Source of the DNA: Bacillota bacterium | GTDB taxonomy: Bacteria > Bacillota > Clostridia > Lachnospirales > CAG-274 | Reading direction: 5' to 3' | Assembly (NCBI GenBank): GCA_017460805.1 | Contig: JAFUAF010000028.1 | Coordinates: 1-64,000 of the forward strand | DNA length: 64,000 nucleotides | In this document: piece after piece, positions 19,025-27,838 of the stretch | How positions within the stretch are numbered: position 1 is the first letter of the stretch | How the letters are laid out: every line of letters begins with the position of its first letter | The notes under the pieces: model-generated | Seen by the model: only the letters and a program-made list of their open reading frames with translations | Database searches by the model: none | What the model was told of the DNA's origin: nothing | Translations under genes and position numbers: made by a program

Positions 19025-19532
19025 TCACTCCCTCTAAGTAGTTAAGAGGGTAGCCGTCCGATGAATGAAGCAGGTACTTTGACTCAAAAGCGGAGTAGGG
19101 CACGGACTTGCGCCCGCCGTTTTCCGCAGCATCCCAATACTTTTTCAGTACATTGAAAGGCAGGTAAAAATACTCGTCCGTGTGCGAAAAATGCACAAGC
19201 AGAAACGATACACCGCCCTGACGCTCGAAATGCTCCATAAACTCTACCTGGTGCGAGTGGATGTTCTGCATCGGCAGCCGCTTTTCGTGTGTTTCCTTTG
19301 CATCAAAACAAACAGCTATCCCTTGTACCACACCTATATAATCCACCGTGGACTGCTTGTCAAAATATGCAAGGGTTATCTGACCGTGCTCCTTATCAAG
19401 CTTGACAGGGGTTATCGGTGTAGGTATCTTTTGTATTATAGCCACATTACGCTGTTTGTATACGTCATTTGTCATATTTATCATTTCTTCAAAGGCACTG
19501 CCGCGCAGTCCCCGTGTGTTCCAATAGCCCAT
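18996..19532 (-). CDS. recU: Holliday junction resolvase RecU
   Basis: A 178-residue Firmicutes RecU, which cleaves Holliday junctions during recombination and chromosome segregation. Typical segments: NTRGLRGSAFEEMINMTN (N-terminal), the catalytic STVDYIGVVQG plus CFDAKET, and HQVEFMEHFERQGGVSFLLV. Length is normal. The usual partner gene (a class A PBP) is not adjacent. RBS ggaggct sits close to the ATG. Confidence 0.93.
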   Translation of the reverse strand: MGYWNTRGLRGSAFEEMINMTNDVYKQRNVAIIQKIPTPITPVKLDKEHGQITLAYFDKQSTVDYIGVVQGIAVCFDAKETHEKRLPMQNIHSHQVEFMEHFERQGGVSFLLVHFSHTDEYFYLPFNVLKKYWDAAENGGRKSVPYSAFESKYLLHSSDGYPLNYLEGVNVYLEEKQD

Positions 19533-19569
19533 ATTAGCCTCCGATTTGCCATCACTAAATACTTGGCGG

Positions 19570-20487
19570 TCATTGAATAAGTTTTTCCGCCGTTCTTTTC
19601 AAGACCTCATTTTTATCGGTCAGAAAACGTTCTATATCTTTTTTTTCGCCGCCCGTGTTTATATGCGCAATAACGGCATTTCGCACTATCGTGGCGCGGC
19701 CGCGCCATGCAATGCCCGTATCCCCGTATCGTTTTTTGAACTGTTTATTGGTCATTGAAAAAAAGTGGGTATAGTCCTTTTCCCTCAGCTCAATTTTTAC
19801 CCTGCCTTTGTTCTTGGGGCAGGAAAGCTGGCAGACATCACAGCCGTAGACCTGTCCGCCTATCATCTTCATCTGTTCGTCGGAAAGCACACCCTTTATT
19901 TGTGTCAGGTAGGATACGCATTTTTTATAATCCATACTTCCGCCTTTTATAGCGCCGTATGGGCAGGCATCAAGGCATCTTCGGCAGTCGCCGCAGTCAC
20001 CTTTTACGGGGCTGCTGTATTCGTCAAACTCCTCGTTTGTTATTATATAGCCGATAAAAAACATCGTGCCGAAATTCTCGTTTATAATAAAACCGTTTTT
20101 GCCGTAGTAGCCAAGCCCGCATAAATAGGCGGTATACCTGTCCACAAGCGGCCCCGTGTCGGTAAAAGCTTCGCCTTCTATTTTGAGCTCCGTCTGCAGC
20201 TTTTCAAGTTCTTCCGATACAAAAATGTGATAATCCGTACCGGAAGCGGCGATAGATATGCCTTTATCCGCTGCTATTTCACTTGGGTAAGGACAGCCTA
20301 TACATATAACGGAACGTGCGCCCGATACTGTCAGACACGGGTCTATACGTTCGTTTTTACTGTATTCCACAAATGGAACGGGTTTTGCCAGAACGCTTTC
20401 AAGTTCGGAAAATATCCTCGCTTTCGTCACGCCCGCAATTATCCCGTTTTGTGCCGCATAATCCCGTAATTCCGATATTTTGCGCAT
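19570..20487 (-). CDS. queG: Epoxyqueuosine reductase QueG
   Basis: A 305-residue iron-sulfur, cobalamin-dependent enzyme catalysing the last step of queuosine synthesis on tRNA. Two ferredoxin-type [4Fe-4S] ligand sets are visible: GDCRRCLDACPYGAI plus a later Cys, and GCDVCQLSCPKNKG. The N-terminal domain carries VICIGCPYPSE and GYYGKNGFIINENFG, where the family has YFGKN-like residues. A C-terminal HEAT-like tail is short. RBS ggcggtgagg precedes the ATG. Other queuosine genes are not in the window. Confidence 0.88.
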   Translation of the reverse strand: MRKISELRDYAAQNGIIAGVTKARIFSELESVLAKPVPFVEYSKNERIDPCLTVSGARSVICIGCPYPSEIAADKGISIAASGTDYHIFVSEELEKLQTELKIEGEAFTDTGPLVDRYTAYLCGLGYYGKNGFIINENFGTMFFIGYIITNEEFDEYSSPVKGDCGDCRRCLDACPYGAIKGGSMDYKKCVSYLTQIKGVLSDEQMKMIGGQVYGCDVCQLSCPKNKGRVKIELREKDYTHFFSMTNKQFKKRYGDTGIAWRGRATIVRNAVIAHINTGGEKKDIERFLTDKNEVLKRTAEKLIQ

Positions 20488-20682
20488 ATCCTCACCGCCT
20501 TTCTGTCAGCTTAAATTATAACAGAATACGTATAAGGTGTCAAATTTTAAGCCGAATACCTTTTTTTGCACCAAAAACTCAATTTGACTAAAAAAATCTG
20601 CCGCATAACATAAAGTACTTGAAAATTCTGCGGAATTGTTATAAAATAAGAACATATAATAATTTTGAACTGAGGTGTTTTA

Positions 20683-22047
20683 ATGAGCAACGAATTTAAG
20701 GCTGTTATTCTGGCCGCAGGTCAGGGTACAAGAATGAAGTCAAAAGTCCCGAAGGTTTTGCACAAGGTACTGGACAAACCTATGGTGGACTATGTTATAG
20801 ATGAGAGTATCAAGGCGGGCGCAAGCGATATCTGCGTGATAGTAGGCCATCAGTCCGCAATGGTAAAGGCAATGATAGGCGACCGCGTAAAATTCGGTTT
20901 GCAGGCAGAGCAGCTTGGCACAGGCCATGCGGTAATGCAGGCGGGCGACTTTTTAAAGGGCGGACAAAGCATAGCTGTTCTTTGCGGCGACACACCGCTT
21001 ATTACAGCCGAAACGCTTAAAAAGCTTGCCGATAAGCATAACAGCGAAGACAATGCGGTAACAGTGGTTTCCATGATACTTGACGACCCCACGGGCTACG
21101 GCAGAATTATCAGAAACGGCGACAGTTTTGACAAAATAGTAGAACAGAAAGACGCAAGCGACGAAGAAAAGGCGTGCAAAGAGGTAAACACGGGTGTTTA
21201 TATCTTTGACGGCGACAGCCTGCTTTCGGCGTTTGACAAACTTACAAACAACAACGCACAGGGCGAGTACTACCTTACCGACACACTTGAAATAATAAAG
21301 AACAACGGCGGAAAGGTCGGCATTATGGTTGCCGAGGACGAAAACGAGTTCCTTGGCGTAAACAGCAAGTTACAGCTTGGCGAGGCTACACAGATAATGA
21401 AGCGCCGCATAAACGCATTCCATATGCTTAACGGCGTTACTCTGCAAGACCCCGAAAATACATATATCGGCAGCGATGTTAAGATAGGTGCGGATACTCT
21501 TATTCTGCCAGGCTGCTATATCGAGGGCAATACCGAGATAGGCGAGGACTGTATTATCGGCCCCAATTCCCGCATTACTTCATCTAAGATAAACAACTGC
21601 GTGACAGTTCAGAATTCCACTATGATAGACGCTTTTGTGGACAACTACACAACTGTAGGGCCTTACGCATACCTGCGCCCCAACAGCAAGATCGGCGAGC
21701 ACGTTCGCATCGGTGATTTTGTCGAGGTCAAAAATTCCACTATCGACGACGGCACAAAGGTCAGCCATCTTACCTATGTCGGTGACTCCGATGTCGGCAA
21801 GTGCGTAAACTTCGGCTGCGGTACGGTCACAGTCAACTATGACGGCAAGAACAAGCACCGCTGCAAGATCGGCGATAATGTATTTATCGGCTGCAATACC
21901 AACCTTGTAGCTCCCGTTGAGGTGGGCGAACACGCTTACACCGCCGCAGGCTCTACCATTACAAAGGATGTCCCGGGCGACAGTCTTGCAATAGCACGCT
22001 CCAGACAGGAAAACAAAGAAGGCTGGAGAGTAAGAACAGGCAAATAA
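20683..22047 (+). CDS. glmU: Bifunctional GlcNAc-1-P uridyltransferase / GlcN-1-P acetyltransferase
   Basis: A 454-residue enzyme making UDP-GlcNAc for peptidoglycan. The N-terminal nucleotidyltransferase has LAAGQGTRMKSKVPKVLH and LCGDTPLI. The C-terminal part is a left-handed beta-helix with hexapeptide repeats (IGSDVKIGADTLILPGC, VHIGDFVEVKNS-like segment) and NFGCGTVTVNYDGKNK. Full length. With glmS and glmM at 53.7-57 kb the window encodes the whole route from fructose-6-P to UDP-GlcNAc. Confidence 0.97.
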   Translation: MSNEFKAVILAAGQGTRMKSKVPKVLHKVLDKPMVDYVIDESIKAGASDICVIVGHQSAMVKAMIGDRVKFGLQAEQLGTGHAVMQAGDFLKGGQSIAVLCGDTPLITAETLKKLADKHNSEDNAVTVVSMILDDPTGYGRIIRNGDSFDKIVEQKDASDEEKACKEVNTGVYIFDGDSLLSAFDKLTNNNAQGEYYLTDTLEIIKNNGGKVGIMVAEDENEFLGVNSKLQLGEATQIMKRRINAFHMLNGVTLQDPENTYIGSDVKIGADTLILPGCYIEGNTEIGEDCIIGPNSRITSSKINNCVTVQNSTMIDAFVDNYTTVGPYAYLRPNSKIGEHVRIGDFVEVKNSTIDDGTKVSHLTYVGDSDVGKCVNFGCGTVTVNYDGKNKHRCKIGDNVFIGCNTNLVAPVEVGEHAYTAAGSTITKDVPGDSLAIARSRQENKEGWRVRTGK

Positions 22048-22054
22048 AATTCAA

Positions 22055-22100
22055 CACAAAAAGGCATTTAAGAACGAAAATCTTAAATGCCTTTTTTGTG
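22055..22100. terminator. Bidirectional terminator
   Basis: A 13-bp perfect stem aaggcatttaaga / tcttaaatgcctt with A and T runs on either side, between convergent glmU and the 22123 lipoprotein gene. Confidence 0.85.
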
Positions 22101-22115
22101 TCAAATTGGAATTTA
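22101..22115. repeat. Isolated aaattggaattt repeat end
   Basis: caaattggaattt, the same 12-mer that bounds the MITE-like elements, follows directly on the glmU terminator. Probably a solo end or relic. Confidence 0.4.
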
Positions 22116-22122
22116 ACATTTT

Positions 22123-23019
22123 TTATGGCAATATAGTTACTTCCTGCTTGAAATAATCGGGTTTTTCGAGGTCTGTGCTGTCAAAGACGTGAAGTTCAAG
22201 CGAAACCTCGTCAACATCGGTTATATTCATGGAAGAAAGCTCGTCGGCGTACCATGTTATTCGTGTATATGCGCTGCGGTGTGCGCCTACAGCCCACGAA
22301 AACGACGGGTCGGCAGCTTTTCTGCCGTTAAGGTACTCATCGGAAGATGTGAACATTATCTCGCTGTCGGTCTTGTTTTCGAGCCAAAGCCATACGCTGT
22401 ATTCGCCAAGTTCGTCCATGCCGCATTCAATGACCGTTGCCTTTGCCTCGGGCGTGTCGCATATCACCTGCTCGCCCTCGGCAGTCTCATGCTCGTAAAC
22501 CTTCGCATTTTCCGCGCCGTTCGGGAAAATGTGTATCGTCTGCTGATCCAAAGGCGGATTATCCAAGCTTTCCTCATACACACTTATCGTCATTTCAAAA
22601 TCCGTTATCTCTTTCACGCCAAGCTTTTCAAACTCATCCATAAAAAAGCCTATCGGCGTTTCTTCGTCCGTACCCGCCTCGGATTCGTACATCCATAAAG
22701 TGGGCGCTTCCACACCGTCAATAAAGGACGACTCCATGTAAAAAATATACATATCCTTTGATTTATTGGTGCATTGTGCGTAAAGTGTAGGCTCGGTTAT
22801 CTTGCTCACGTCGGTCGATTTGATTTTCAGTGCATAATCCTCCGTGTCAAACACCGTCACCTCGTCGTCCAAAGGCTTTGCCGCGCTCTCCGTTACGGTC
22901 TCGGTAGTGGGCTCGACCTCGGGTTTTGGTATGTCCGTTCCGCCGGTATCGGGCGATTTTGCACAGCCCGACATAAGAATTATACACGTTGACAACAATA
23001 AACATAAGTATTTTTTCAT
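22123..23019 (-). CDS. Lipoprotein, function unknown
   Basis: About 298 residues. The signal peptide ends in a lipobox (CIILMSGCAKSPDTGG), followed by a Pro/Thr/Glu-rich spacer (PKPEVEPTTETVTES) and two similar beta-rich halves (YALKIKSTDVSKITEPTLYA; EYSVWLWLENKTDSEIMF). No catalytic motif is visible. I chose the ATG at 23019, which has aaaggggaggt before it; the frame stays open to 23094 without an RBS. Confidence 0.7.
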   Translation of the reverse strand: MKKYLCLLLSTCIILMSGCAKSPDTGGTDIPKPEVEPTTETVTESAAKPLDDEVTVFDTEDYALKIKSTDVSKITEPTLYAQCTNKSKDMYIFYMESSFIDGVEAPTLWMYESEAGTDEETPIGFFMDEFEKLGVKEITDFEMTISVYEESLDNPPLDQQTIHIFPNGAENAKVYEHETAEGEQVICDTPEAKATVIECGMDELGEYSVWLWLENKTDSEIMFTSSDEYLNGRKAADPSFSWAVGAHRSAYTRITWYADELSSMNITDVDEVSLELHVFDSTDLEKPDYFKQEVTILP

Positions 23020-23111
23020 TTTTACCTCCCCTTTCTGTATTTTAATTCTATCATATTTTTGTGGTAAAGTATATATTTTTTTGTGGAAATTCAAGTGGAA
23101 AAAATGATTAA

Positions 23112-23149
23112 AAAACGGTATTTTGCCGTAAAGGACAAAATACCGTTTT
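23112..23149 (-). terminator. Terminator of the GGDEF/EAL gene
   Basis: A 14-bp perfect stem aaaacggtattttg / caaaataccgtttt, with a T run on the minus strand. Confidence 0.8.
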
Positions 23150-23152
23150 GTT

Positions 23153-24574
23153 TTATAAAATAGGCGAAAAGCCGTTGTTTTTTATTATTTCGGTTATACT
23201 GTCAAAATCTACGGGTTTGCTGTAGTAATACCCCTGGGCGTTGATACAGCCCATATCAATGAGAGCCTTCCCCTCGTCGGCGGTTTCGACTCCTTCGGCA
23301 ATAACATCCATATCAAGGCGGTCGGCTATCTGTATGATAGTCTTGACAAGTACGCTTGATTTTGAATTGCTGTCGAGCGCGCTTATGAAACTTTTGTCTA
23401 TCTTTATAATATCGGCATTGATATTGTGGATAAGCGACAGTGAGGAATATCCCGTGCCAAAATCGTCAATGGCGATCTGAAGGCCGTTTTTCTTCAATGT
23501 GGCAAGAAAACTTATAAGTCGGTCTATCTCGTCTTCCTTGGCTGTCTCGGTTATTTCTATCTCAAGCCTGTCGGTGGATACGTTATTGCTTTTTATTATA
23601 TCCAGTATTATCTCCTCAATATGCGGGATAAAAAGGTTTTTACGCGATATATTGAACGATACTCTCGGCGGGTTAAGTCCCATATCAAGCCATTTTTTTA
23701 TAGCGCGGCAGGTCTCGTTCAGGATAGCCATATCCAGCTCGTGTGTAAGCCCCTGTTGGTCGAGTATCGGTATAAACTGGTCGGGGAAGATGTACTTGCC
23801 GTCATGTTTCCAGCGGCAGAGTGCCTCCATGCCTATCAGCTCGCCCGTAAGCATATTTACTTTAGGCTGGAAGAACGGTGTAAACTCATGCTTTGTCACA
23901 GCGGGGTGGAAAAGTGCCGTTATCTCCCTTGAACGCCTTAACATTCCCGCAAGCTGTTCGTCATAAAATACAACGCGCTTTTTAAGCTGATGCTTGCCGA
24001 AAGAGCAGGCGATAGACGATTGCTCTATCCTTACCCTTATCGGGACGTCGTCTGTGGTAAGCCGTGTAATGCCCATCCATGCGGTTATATCAAAAGTCTT
24101 GTCGGGTGCGGAATTTATCCCTGTTATCTCCCAACATTCAAGTTTTTCTATAAACTTGTCCAGATTTTTCTGCTTGATAAGCATAACGAAATTGTCGCCG
24201 CCCATACGGCATACACATTCGTCATCATCAACATAAGAAACAAGTGAGTGCGCAAATTTTATAAGCACCTCGTCGCCCGTGCGTGTGCCGCCCGTTTCGT
24301 TTATATATTTGAAGTTGCGCAGATTGGAGAATATAACGCAGTACTTGTCGGGTGCGGCCTTTGTCATCTGCTGGGCATAAAATTTGTAAAGATAACCCAC
24401 ATTCGGCACAGAGGTCTGTATATCGTAGTTTTCGGCATAGTCAAGCATTATGCGGCAGTTTTGTCTGCTGACGAGAAGAAACATCTGGTCTGCCAGAAAA
24501 TCATATATATCAAGTTTAAGCTCGTCCTTTGTTATGCCCTCGGGAAATTCTATATACGCGTGAACATACTCCAC
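23153..24574 (-). CDS. GGDEF-EAL cyclic-di-GMP protein, main part (5' end displaced by a frameshift)
   Basis: About 473 residues in this frame. A GGDEF domain with a degenerate signature (RMGGDNFVML) is followed by an EAL domain with GMEALCRW, the DDFGTGYSS loop, IIKIDKSFI and VIAEGVE. The EAL domain looks able to hydrolyse c-di-GMP; the GGDEF domain is probably not a cyclase. The frame has no RBS before its first start codon (GTG at 24574), and its upstream sequence (DLTLKYTYFYDTVEY) continues the reading of the 24550-24849 frame. The two are therefore one gene broken at an A6 tract, T6 on the plus strand at 24613-24618. Confidence 0.85.
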   Translation of the reverse strand: MEYVHAYIEFPEGITKDELKLDIYDFLADQMFLLVSRQNCRIMLDYAENYDIQTSVPNVGYLYKFYAQQMTKAAPDKYCVIFSNLRNFKYINETGGTRTGDEVLIKFAHSLVSYVDDDECVCRMGGDNFVMLIKQKNLDKFIEKLECWEITGINSAPDKTFDITAWMGITRLTTDDVPIRVRIEQSSIACSFGKHQLKKRVVFYDEQLAGMLRRSREITALFHPAVTKHEFTPFFQPKVNMLTGELIGMEALCRWKHDGKYIFPDQFIPILDQQGLTHELDMAILNETCRAIKKWLDMGLNPPRVSFNISRKNLFIPHIEEIILDIIKSNNVSTDRLEIEITETAKEDEIDRLISFLATLKKNGLQIAIDDFGTGYSSLSLIHNINADIIKIDKSFISALDSNSKSSVLVKTIIQIADRLDMDVIAEGVETADEGKALIDMGCINAQGYYYSKPVDFDSITEIIKNNGFSPIL

Positions 24575-24849
24575 CGTGTCATAAAAATAGGTGTATTTGA
24601 GCGTAAGGTCGGTTTTTTGCCCTCGTCGTAAAGGATTATCTTGTTGTCAACAAAATTGTCGGCTATAACCAGTTTGCGTGTGCGCGGGTCGATATATCTT
24701 TCATAGCCTAAGTCTATGTCATAGTACATTTTGCATACATTTACGCTTTGACACAGTTCTGCATAGTCCTCGGCCTTAAGAAAGGCGGATGTAGCCTTGT
24801 TTGACAGCTTTTTCAATGCGTTGTTTATCTTGTTGTTGTTCAGTTCCAT
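24550..24849 (-). CDS. N-terminal fragment of the GGDEF-EAL gene
   Basis: 99 codons beginning MELNNNKINNALKK with a proper RBS (aaaggatgtg). The protein reads sensibly to LYDEGKK, then loses sense after the A6 run and stops. A one-base shift at that run joins it to the GGDEF-EAL frame, giving a product of roughly 565 residues. It could be a real frameshift mutation, a homopolymer sequencing error, or less likely recoding: the slippery phase is not the classical one. Confidence 0.75.
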   Translation of the reverse strand: MELNNNKINNALKKLSNKATSAFLKAEDYAELCQSVNVCKMYYDIDLGYERYIDPRTRKLVIADNFVDNKIILYDEGKKPTLRSNTPIFMTRWSMFTRI

Positions 24850-24863
24850 ATTATCACATCCTT

Positions 24864-25946
24864 TTATTCAAGCCCGTTAAAATCATGCGCTTCGGCTGTT
24901 TTGACTTTTCGGCCGAGTTTTTGGGATAAATAAGCATTATTTGTTATAAGAAGAGTGCCAATGCCCGTTTCGCCGCCTGCGATCGGTTCTTCTTCGCCCG
25001 ATACCGCTTTGGCAAAGTTATTGAGCATACCTATATAAAGTTCTGCGGAAGAAACGGGGTCGAATTTTATTTCTTCCTCCGTGGTTTTGAGTTCTTCGCG
25101 TGCATGGACTTTGGCGGTGTGTCTGTATTCGTCCGTGTCTTCGGAAAATGTGTATATCTTCAGCTTGTCGCCGTTCAGTTCGGCGGCTTTTTTGCTGCCC
25201 GAAATTATAAGTCTGTCCTCGTATATGCCCTCGGCGGTCGATATGGTAAAAGTACCCGTGCGGCCGTCCTCGTAGTCCATAAGTATCGTCGCTTCGTCCT
25301 CGACATCAAAATCGTTGTACTTGCCGTATTTTACAAAGGCAAATATTTCGTTTGGCAGACCGAAAAGCCATTGCCACAGATCAAGCGGGTGCTGCCCCTG
25401 GTTTATCAGCGCGCCTCCGCCCTCGCCCTCTATCGTGCTGCGCCATGGGCTGCTTTGGTGGTAGGCTTCTGTACGGAAATATCGTGTCGAAACATAAGAC
25501 ATACGGTTTATTTTGCCGAATTCTCCATTGTCGATCATATTTTTGAGATATTTATACTCGGGTCTTAAACGCTGATGGAACATCAAGGCATAAGTAAGCC
25601 CCTTTTCATTGGCAGTCCTATCCATTTTGGCCGCATCTCTGACAAGTATGCCCGCGGGCTTGTCGCATAAAACGTGCTTGTTTAACTCAAAGGCTTTCAG
25701 CGCAAACTGCGGGTGCGTTTTGTGAGGTGTTGCGATAATAAGCGCATCAAAACAAGCCGCATTTTCAAACAGCTCGTCCGAGCTGCGGAACACGCGCACT
25801 CCCGTAAATTTTTGACCCCATTCAAAGGCTTCGCTGCTTCGGCATACCAGGGCAGTCAGTTTAAGTCCGCTCGTTTTGCCGCCGTATATCATCTCGGCGT
25901 ACTGTCGGCCCATATTTCCTGTTCCGATTATTGCAATATTTACCAT
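24864..25946 (-). CDS. Gfo/Idh/MocA-family oxidoreductase
   Basis: A 360-residue NAD(P)-dependent sugar or inositol-type dehydrogenase. The N-terminal Rossmann fold starts VNIAIIGTGNMGRQYAE, and the family lysine is in HVLCDKPAG (EKP-like motif). The C-terminal domain includes GGGALINQGQHPLDLWQWLFG with its conserved HxxD. The substrate cannot be told from sequence. It ends 15 bp before the GGDEF gene start on the same strand, so they may share a transcript. Confidence 0.88.
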   Translation of the reverse strand: MVNIAIIGTGNMGRQYAEMIYGGKTSGLKLTALVCRSSEAFEWGQKFTGVRVFRSSDELFENAACFDALIIATPHKTHPQFALKAFELNKHVLCDKPAGILVRDAAKMDRTANEKGLTYALMFHQRLRPEYKYLKNMIDNGEFGKINRMSYVSTRYFRTEAYHQSSPWRSTIEGEGGGALINQGQHPLDLWQWLFGLPNEIFAFVKYGKYNDFDVEDEATILMDYEDGRTGTFTISTAEGIYEDRLIISGSKKAAELNGDKLKIYTFSEDTDEYRHTAKVHAREELKTTEEEIKFDPVSSAELYIGMLNNFAKAVSGEEEPIAGGETGIGTLLITNNAYLSQKLGRKVKTAEAHDFNGLE

Positions 25947-26046
25947 AAAATGACCCCATTTTTTTTTATTATATCATAATATTACAGAAAAATGAAGAGT
26001 TTTTTATGCGCAAAATTGCAAGCGCAGGGAAAAGCAAAATTCAATT

Positions 26047-26061
26047 TGAAAATCATTATCA
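26047..26061. promoter_or_regulatory. Fur-family 7-1-7 operator, site 1
   Basis: TGAAAATcATTATCA differs at one position from the 7-1-7 Fur box TGATAATnATTATCA. It sits just upstream of the -35 element of the regulator gene. Confidence 0.65.
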
Positions 26062-26067
26062 AATCTA

Positions 26068-26096
26068 TTGACAAATCGTGTTCTATGGTGTAAAAT
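26068..26096 (+). promoter_or_regulatory. Promoter of the Fur-family regulator / zinc uptake operon
   Basis: TTGACA (26068-26073) and TAAAAT (26091-26096) with a 17-bp spacer. It is bracketed by two Fur-type inverted repeats. Confidence 0.8.
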
Positions 26097-26111
26097 TGAA
26101 ATCGGTTTTCA
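26097..26111. promoter_or_regulatory. Fur-family 7-1-7 operator, site 2
   Basis: TGAAATCgGTTTTCA, a 7-1-7 palindrome with one mismatch, overlaps the transcription start region. Together with site 1 it would allow autorepression of the operon. Confidence 0.55.
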
Positions 26112-26131
26112 AATTGGAAAGAGGTATTTTT

Positions 26132-26548
26132 ATGAGTTCGAGATACAAGACAAAACAGGGCGATATCCTGCTGGACTACCTTAAAAGCAGGCAGGGCAGC
26201 CATGTTACGGCAAACGAGATATGCGAGCATTGCAAGGCTCACGGCACGCCGATAGGCACGGCCACGGTCTACCGCCACCTGGAAAAAATGGTGGACGAGG
26301 GCATAGTCAATAAATACAATATTGACAGTAATTCCCCCGCCTGTTTTGAGTATATAGGCAGCGAAAACTGCTGTGAGGAGATGTGTTTTCACTATAAGTG
26401 CGAAAAGTGCGGCAAACTGGTGCATCTGCATTGTGAGGAGTTCAAGGAGCTGTGTACGCATCTGAAAGAACACCATAATTTTGTTATAAACCCGATGCGT
26501 ACCGTGTTTTACGGTATTTGTGAGGAATGTGGAGAAAGGGAAAAATAA
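26132..26548 (+). CDS. Fur-family metalloregulator (probably Zur)
   Basis: A 138-residue ferric-uptake-type repressor. The winged helix contains VTANEICEHCKAHGTPIGTA and TVYRHLEKMVDEGIV. The C-terminal half has a structural zinc site (CEKCG and CEECG pairs) and a His-rich sensing region (CFHYKCEKCGKLVHLHCEEF). The direct fusion of its operon to a ZnuA-type binding protein gene, starting 2 bp after its stop, argues for zinc sensing (Zur), although the operators resemble Fur boxes. Start chosen at 26132 with RBS agaggt. Confidence 0.88.
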   Translation: MSSRYKTKQGDILLDYLKSRQGSHVTANEICEHCKAHGTPIGTATVYRHLEKMVDEGIVNKYNIDSNSPACFEYIGSENCCEEMCFHYKCEKCGKLVHLHCEEFKELCTHLKEHHNFVINPMRTVFYGICEECGEREK

Positions 26549-26549
26549 T

Positions 26550-27527
26550 ATGAGGAAATTTTTTTGGCCGCTTCTGGCGGCAATGATTTTGTGCCTTACA
26601 GCCTGCGGCAGTGCGGAAAATGTCACAGACGGAGGGCATGGCATAGGAACTGCGCCGCAGGGGCTTAAAATAGTGGCTACCATATTCCCCGAATATGACT
26701 GGGTGCGCAATTTGACCGACGGCACGGATGCGGAAGTGACCCTGCTTCTGGACAACGGCGCAGACCTGCACAGTTTTCAGCCGACGGCGGAGGATGTACT
26801 TAAAATTTCAAACTGCGACATATTTATATATGTAGGCGGAGAGTCGGACGAGTGGGTGGATGATGCGCTTGCCGAGGCCGTAAACAAGGATATGCGTGTT
26901 ATAAACCTTTTGGATGTCATGGGTGACAAGGCCATGGAAGAGGAGATAAAAGAGGGTATGCAGGCCGAGGAAGAAGAGGAAGACGAGGCTGAGTTTGACG
27001 AGCATGTATGGCTGTCGCTCAAAAACGCAAAGTTTATCTGCAATAAGATAGAGGGCGAACTATCCGCCGCAGACCCCGAAAATGCCGAAAAATATGCCTT
27101 AAACCTTGAAAATTACACTAAACAGCTTGACGAACTTGACAATAAGTTTACGGAACTTGCGGATAAAGCCGAAAACAAAACGCTGATCTTCGGCGACAGA
27201 TTCCCGTTTGCGTATTTCACAAAGGACTACGGCTTTGATTATTATGCCGCGTTTGTCGGCTGCTCCGCAGAGACCGAGGCAAGTTTTGAAACAATAACCT
27301 TTCTTGCAAATAAGGCAGACGAGCTTGGCGTGAAAACCGTGTATACCATAGACGGCAGCGACGGCAGGATAGCGCAGGCGGTCATAGACAGCAGCAAGAC
27401 AAAGTCCGCCGTTACCGCACAGCTTGACTCCATGCAGTCCGTCACACAAAAACAGGTGGATGAGGGCGAGACGTATCTGTCCGTTATGGAGAAGAACTAC
27501 GAGGTTTTGAGTGGGACACTAAATTGA
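26550..27527 (+). CDS. znuA: Zinc ABC transporter substrate-binding lipoprotein (ZnuA/AdcA type)
   Basis: A 325-residue cluster A-I metal-binding lipoprotein. The lipobox is LCLTACGS. Metal ligands fall in ADLHSFQPTAEDV, EHVWLSLKNA and YYAAFVGCSAETEASFE. At the position of the usual third histidine the protein reads FGDRFPFAYF, a variant I associate with clostridial homologues. The loop that is His-rich in many ZnuA proteins is replaced by an acidic run (AEEEEEDEAEFDEH). It follows the regulator after 1 bp. ZnuC and ZnuB follow after a MITE insertion. Confidence 0.88.
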   Translation: MRKFFWPLLAAMILCLTACGSAENVTDGGHGIGTAPQGLKIVATIFPEYDWVRNLTDGTDAEVTLLLDNGADLHSFQPTAEDVLKISNCDIFIYVGGESDEWVDDALAEAVNKDMRVINLLDVMGDKAMEEEIKEGMQAEEEEEDEAEFDEHVWLSLKNAKFICNKIEGELSAADPENAEKYALNLENYTKQLDELDNKFTELADKAENKTLIFGDRFPFAYFTKDYGFDYYAAFVGCSAETEASFETITFLANKADELGVKTVYTIDGSDGRIAQAVIDSSKTKSAVTAQLDSMQSVTQKQVDEGETYLSVMEKNYEVLSGTLN

Positions 27528-27545
27528 GCCGAGAACATGACAGAT

Positions 27546-27816
27546 AAACTGGGATTTGACGGGGAGTTACCGGCAAAGACAGAGGGCTTCTATCCGAAGC
27601 CCTCAAACCCTTCCACCATCGCAAGCGGCGGTCCCCCTACCCTCTAAGGGCAGGCAAGGACGACACCCCGTTTCTTCAATAGCTACGGCGGGAGTTTCTT
27701 GGCTCCCCTTGTTCAGGGGAGCTGTCAGCCGTCATTTTATCGGCTCTTGACATAAAATCGCAACGGCTGACTGAGGGGTTTACGGCAGCCAATTACACCC
27801 CGACAAATTCCAATTT
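27546..27816. repeat. MITE-like element, copy 2, between znuA and znuC
   Basis: About 271 bp with ends aaactgggatttgacgggg and ccccgacaaattccaattt. The interior matches copy 1 (913-1280) in the same order, without the 39-bp internal segment. It separates znuA from znuC-znuB within what is otherwise a single operon. The downstream genes keep their own RBS. Confidence 0.8.
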
Positions 27817-27838
27817 AATTATAACATAGGAGGGCGTT

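Noticed and set aside
24610..24625. Programmed -1 frameshifting in the GGDEF-EAL gene
   Set aside because: The tract reads GGC AAA AAA CCG in the zero frame, which is not the classical X XXY YYZ phase, and no clear downstream stimulator was seen. Mutation, phase variation or sequencing error is more likely.
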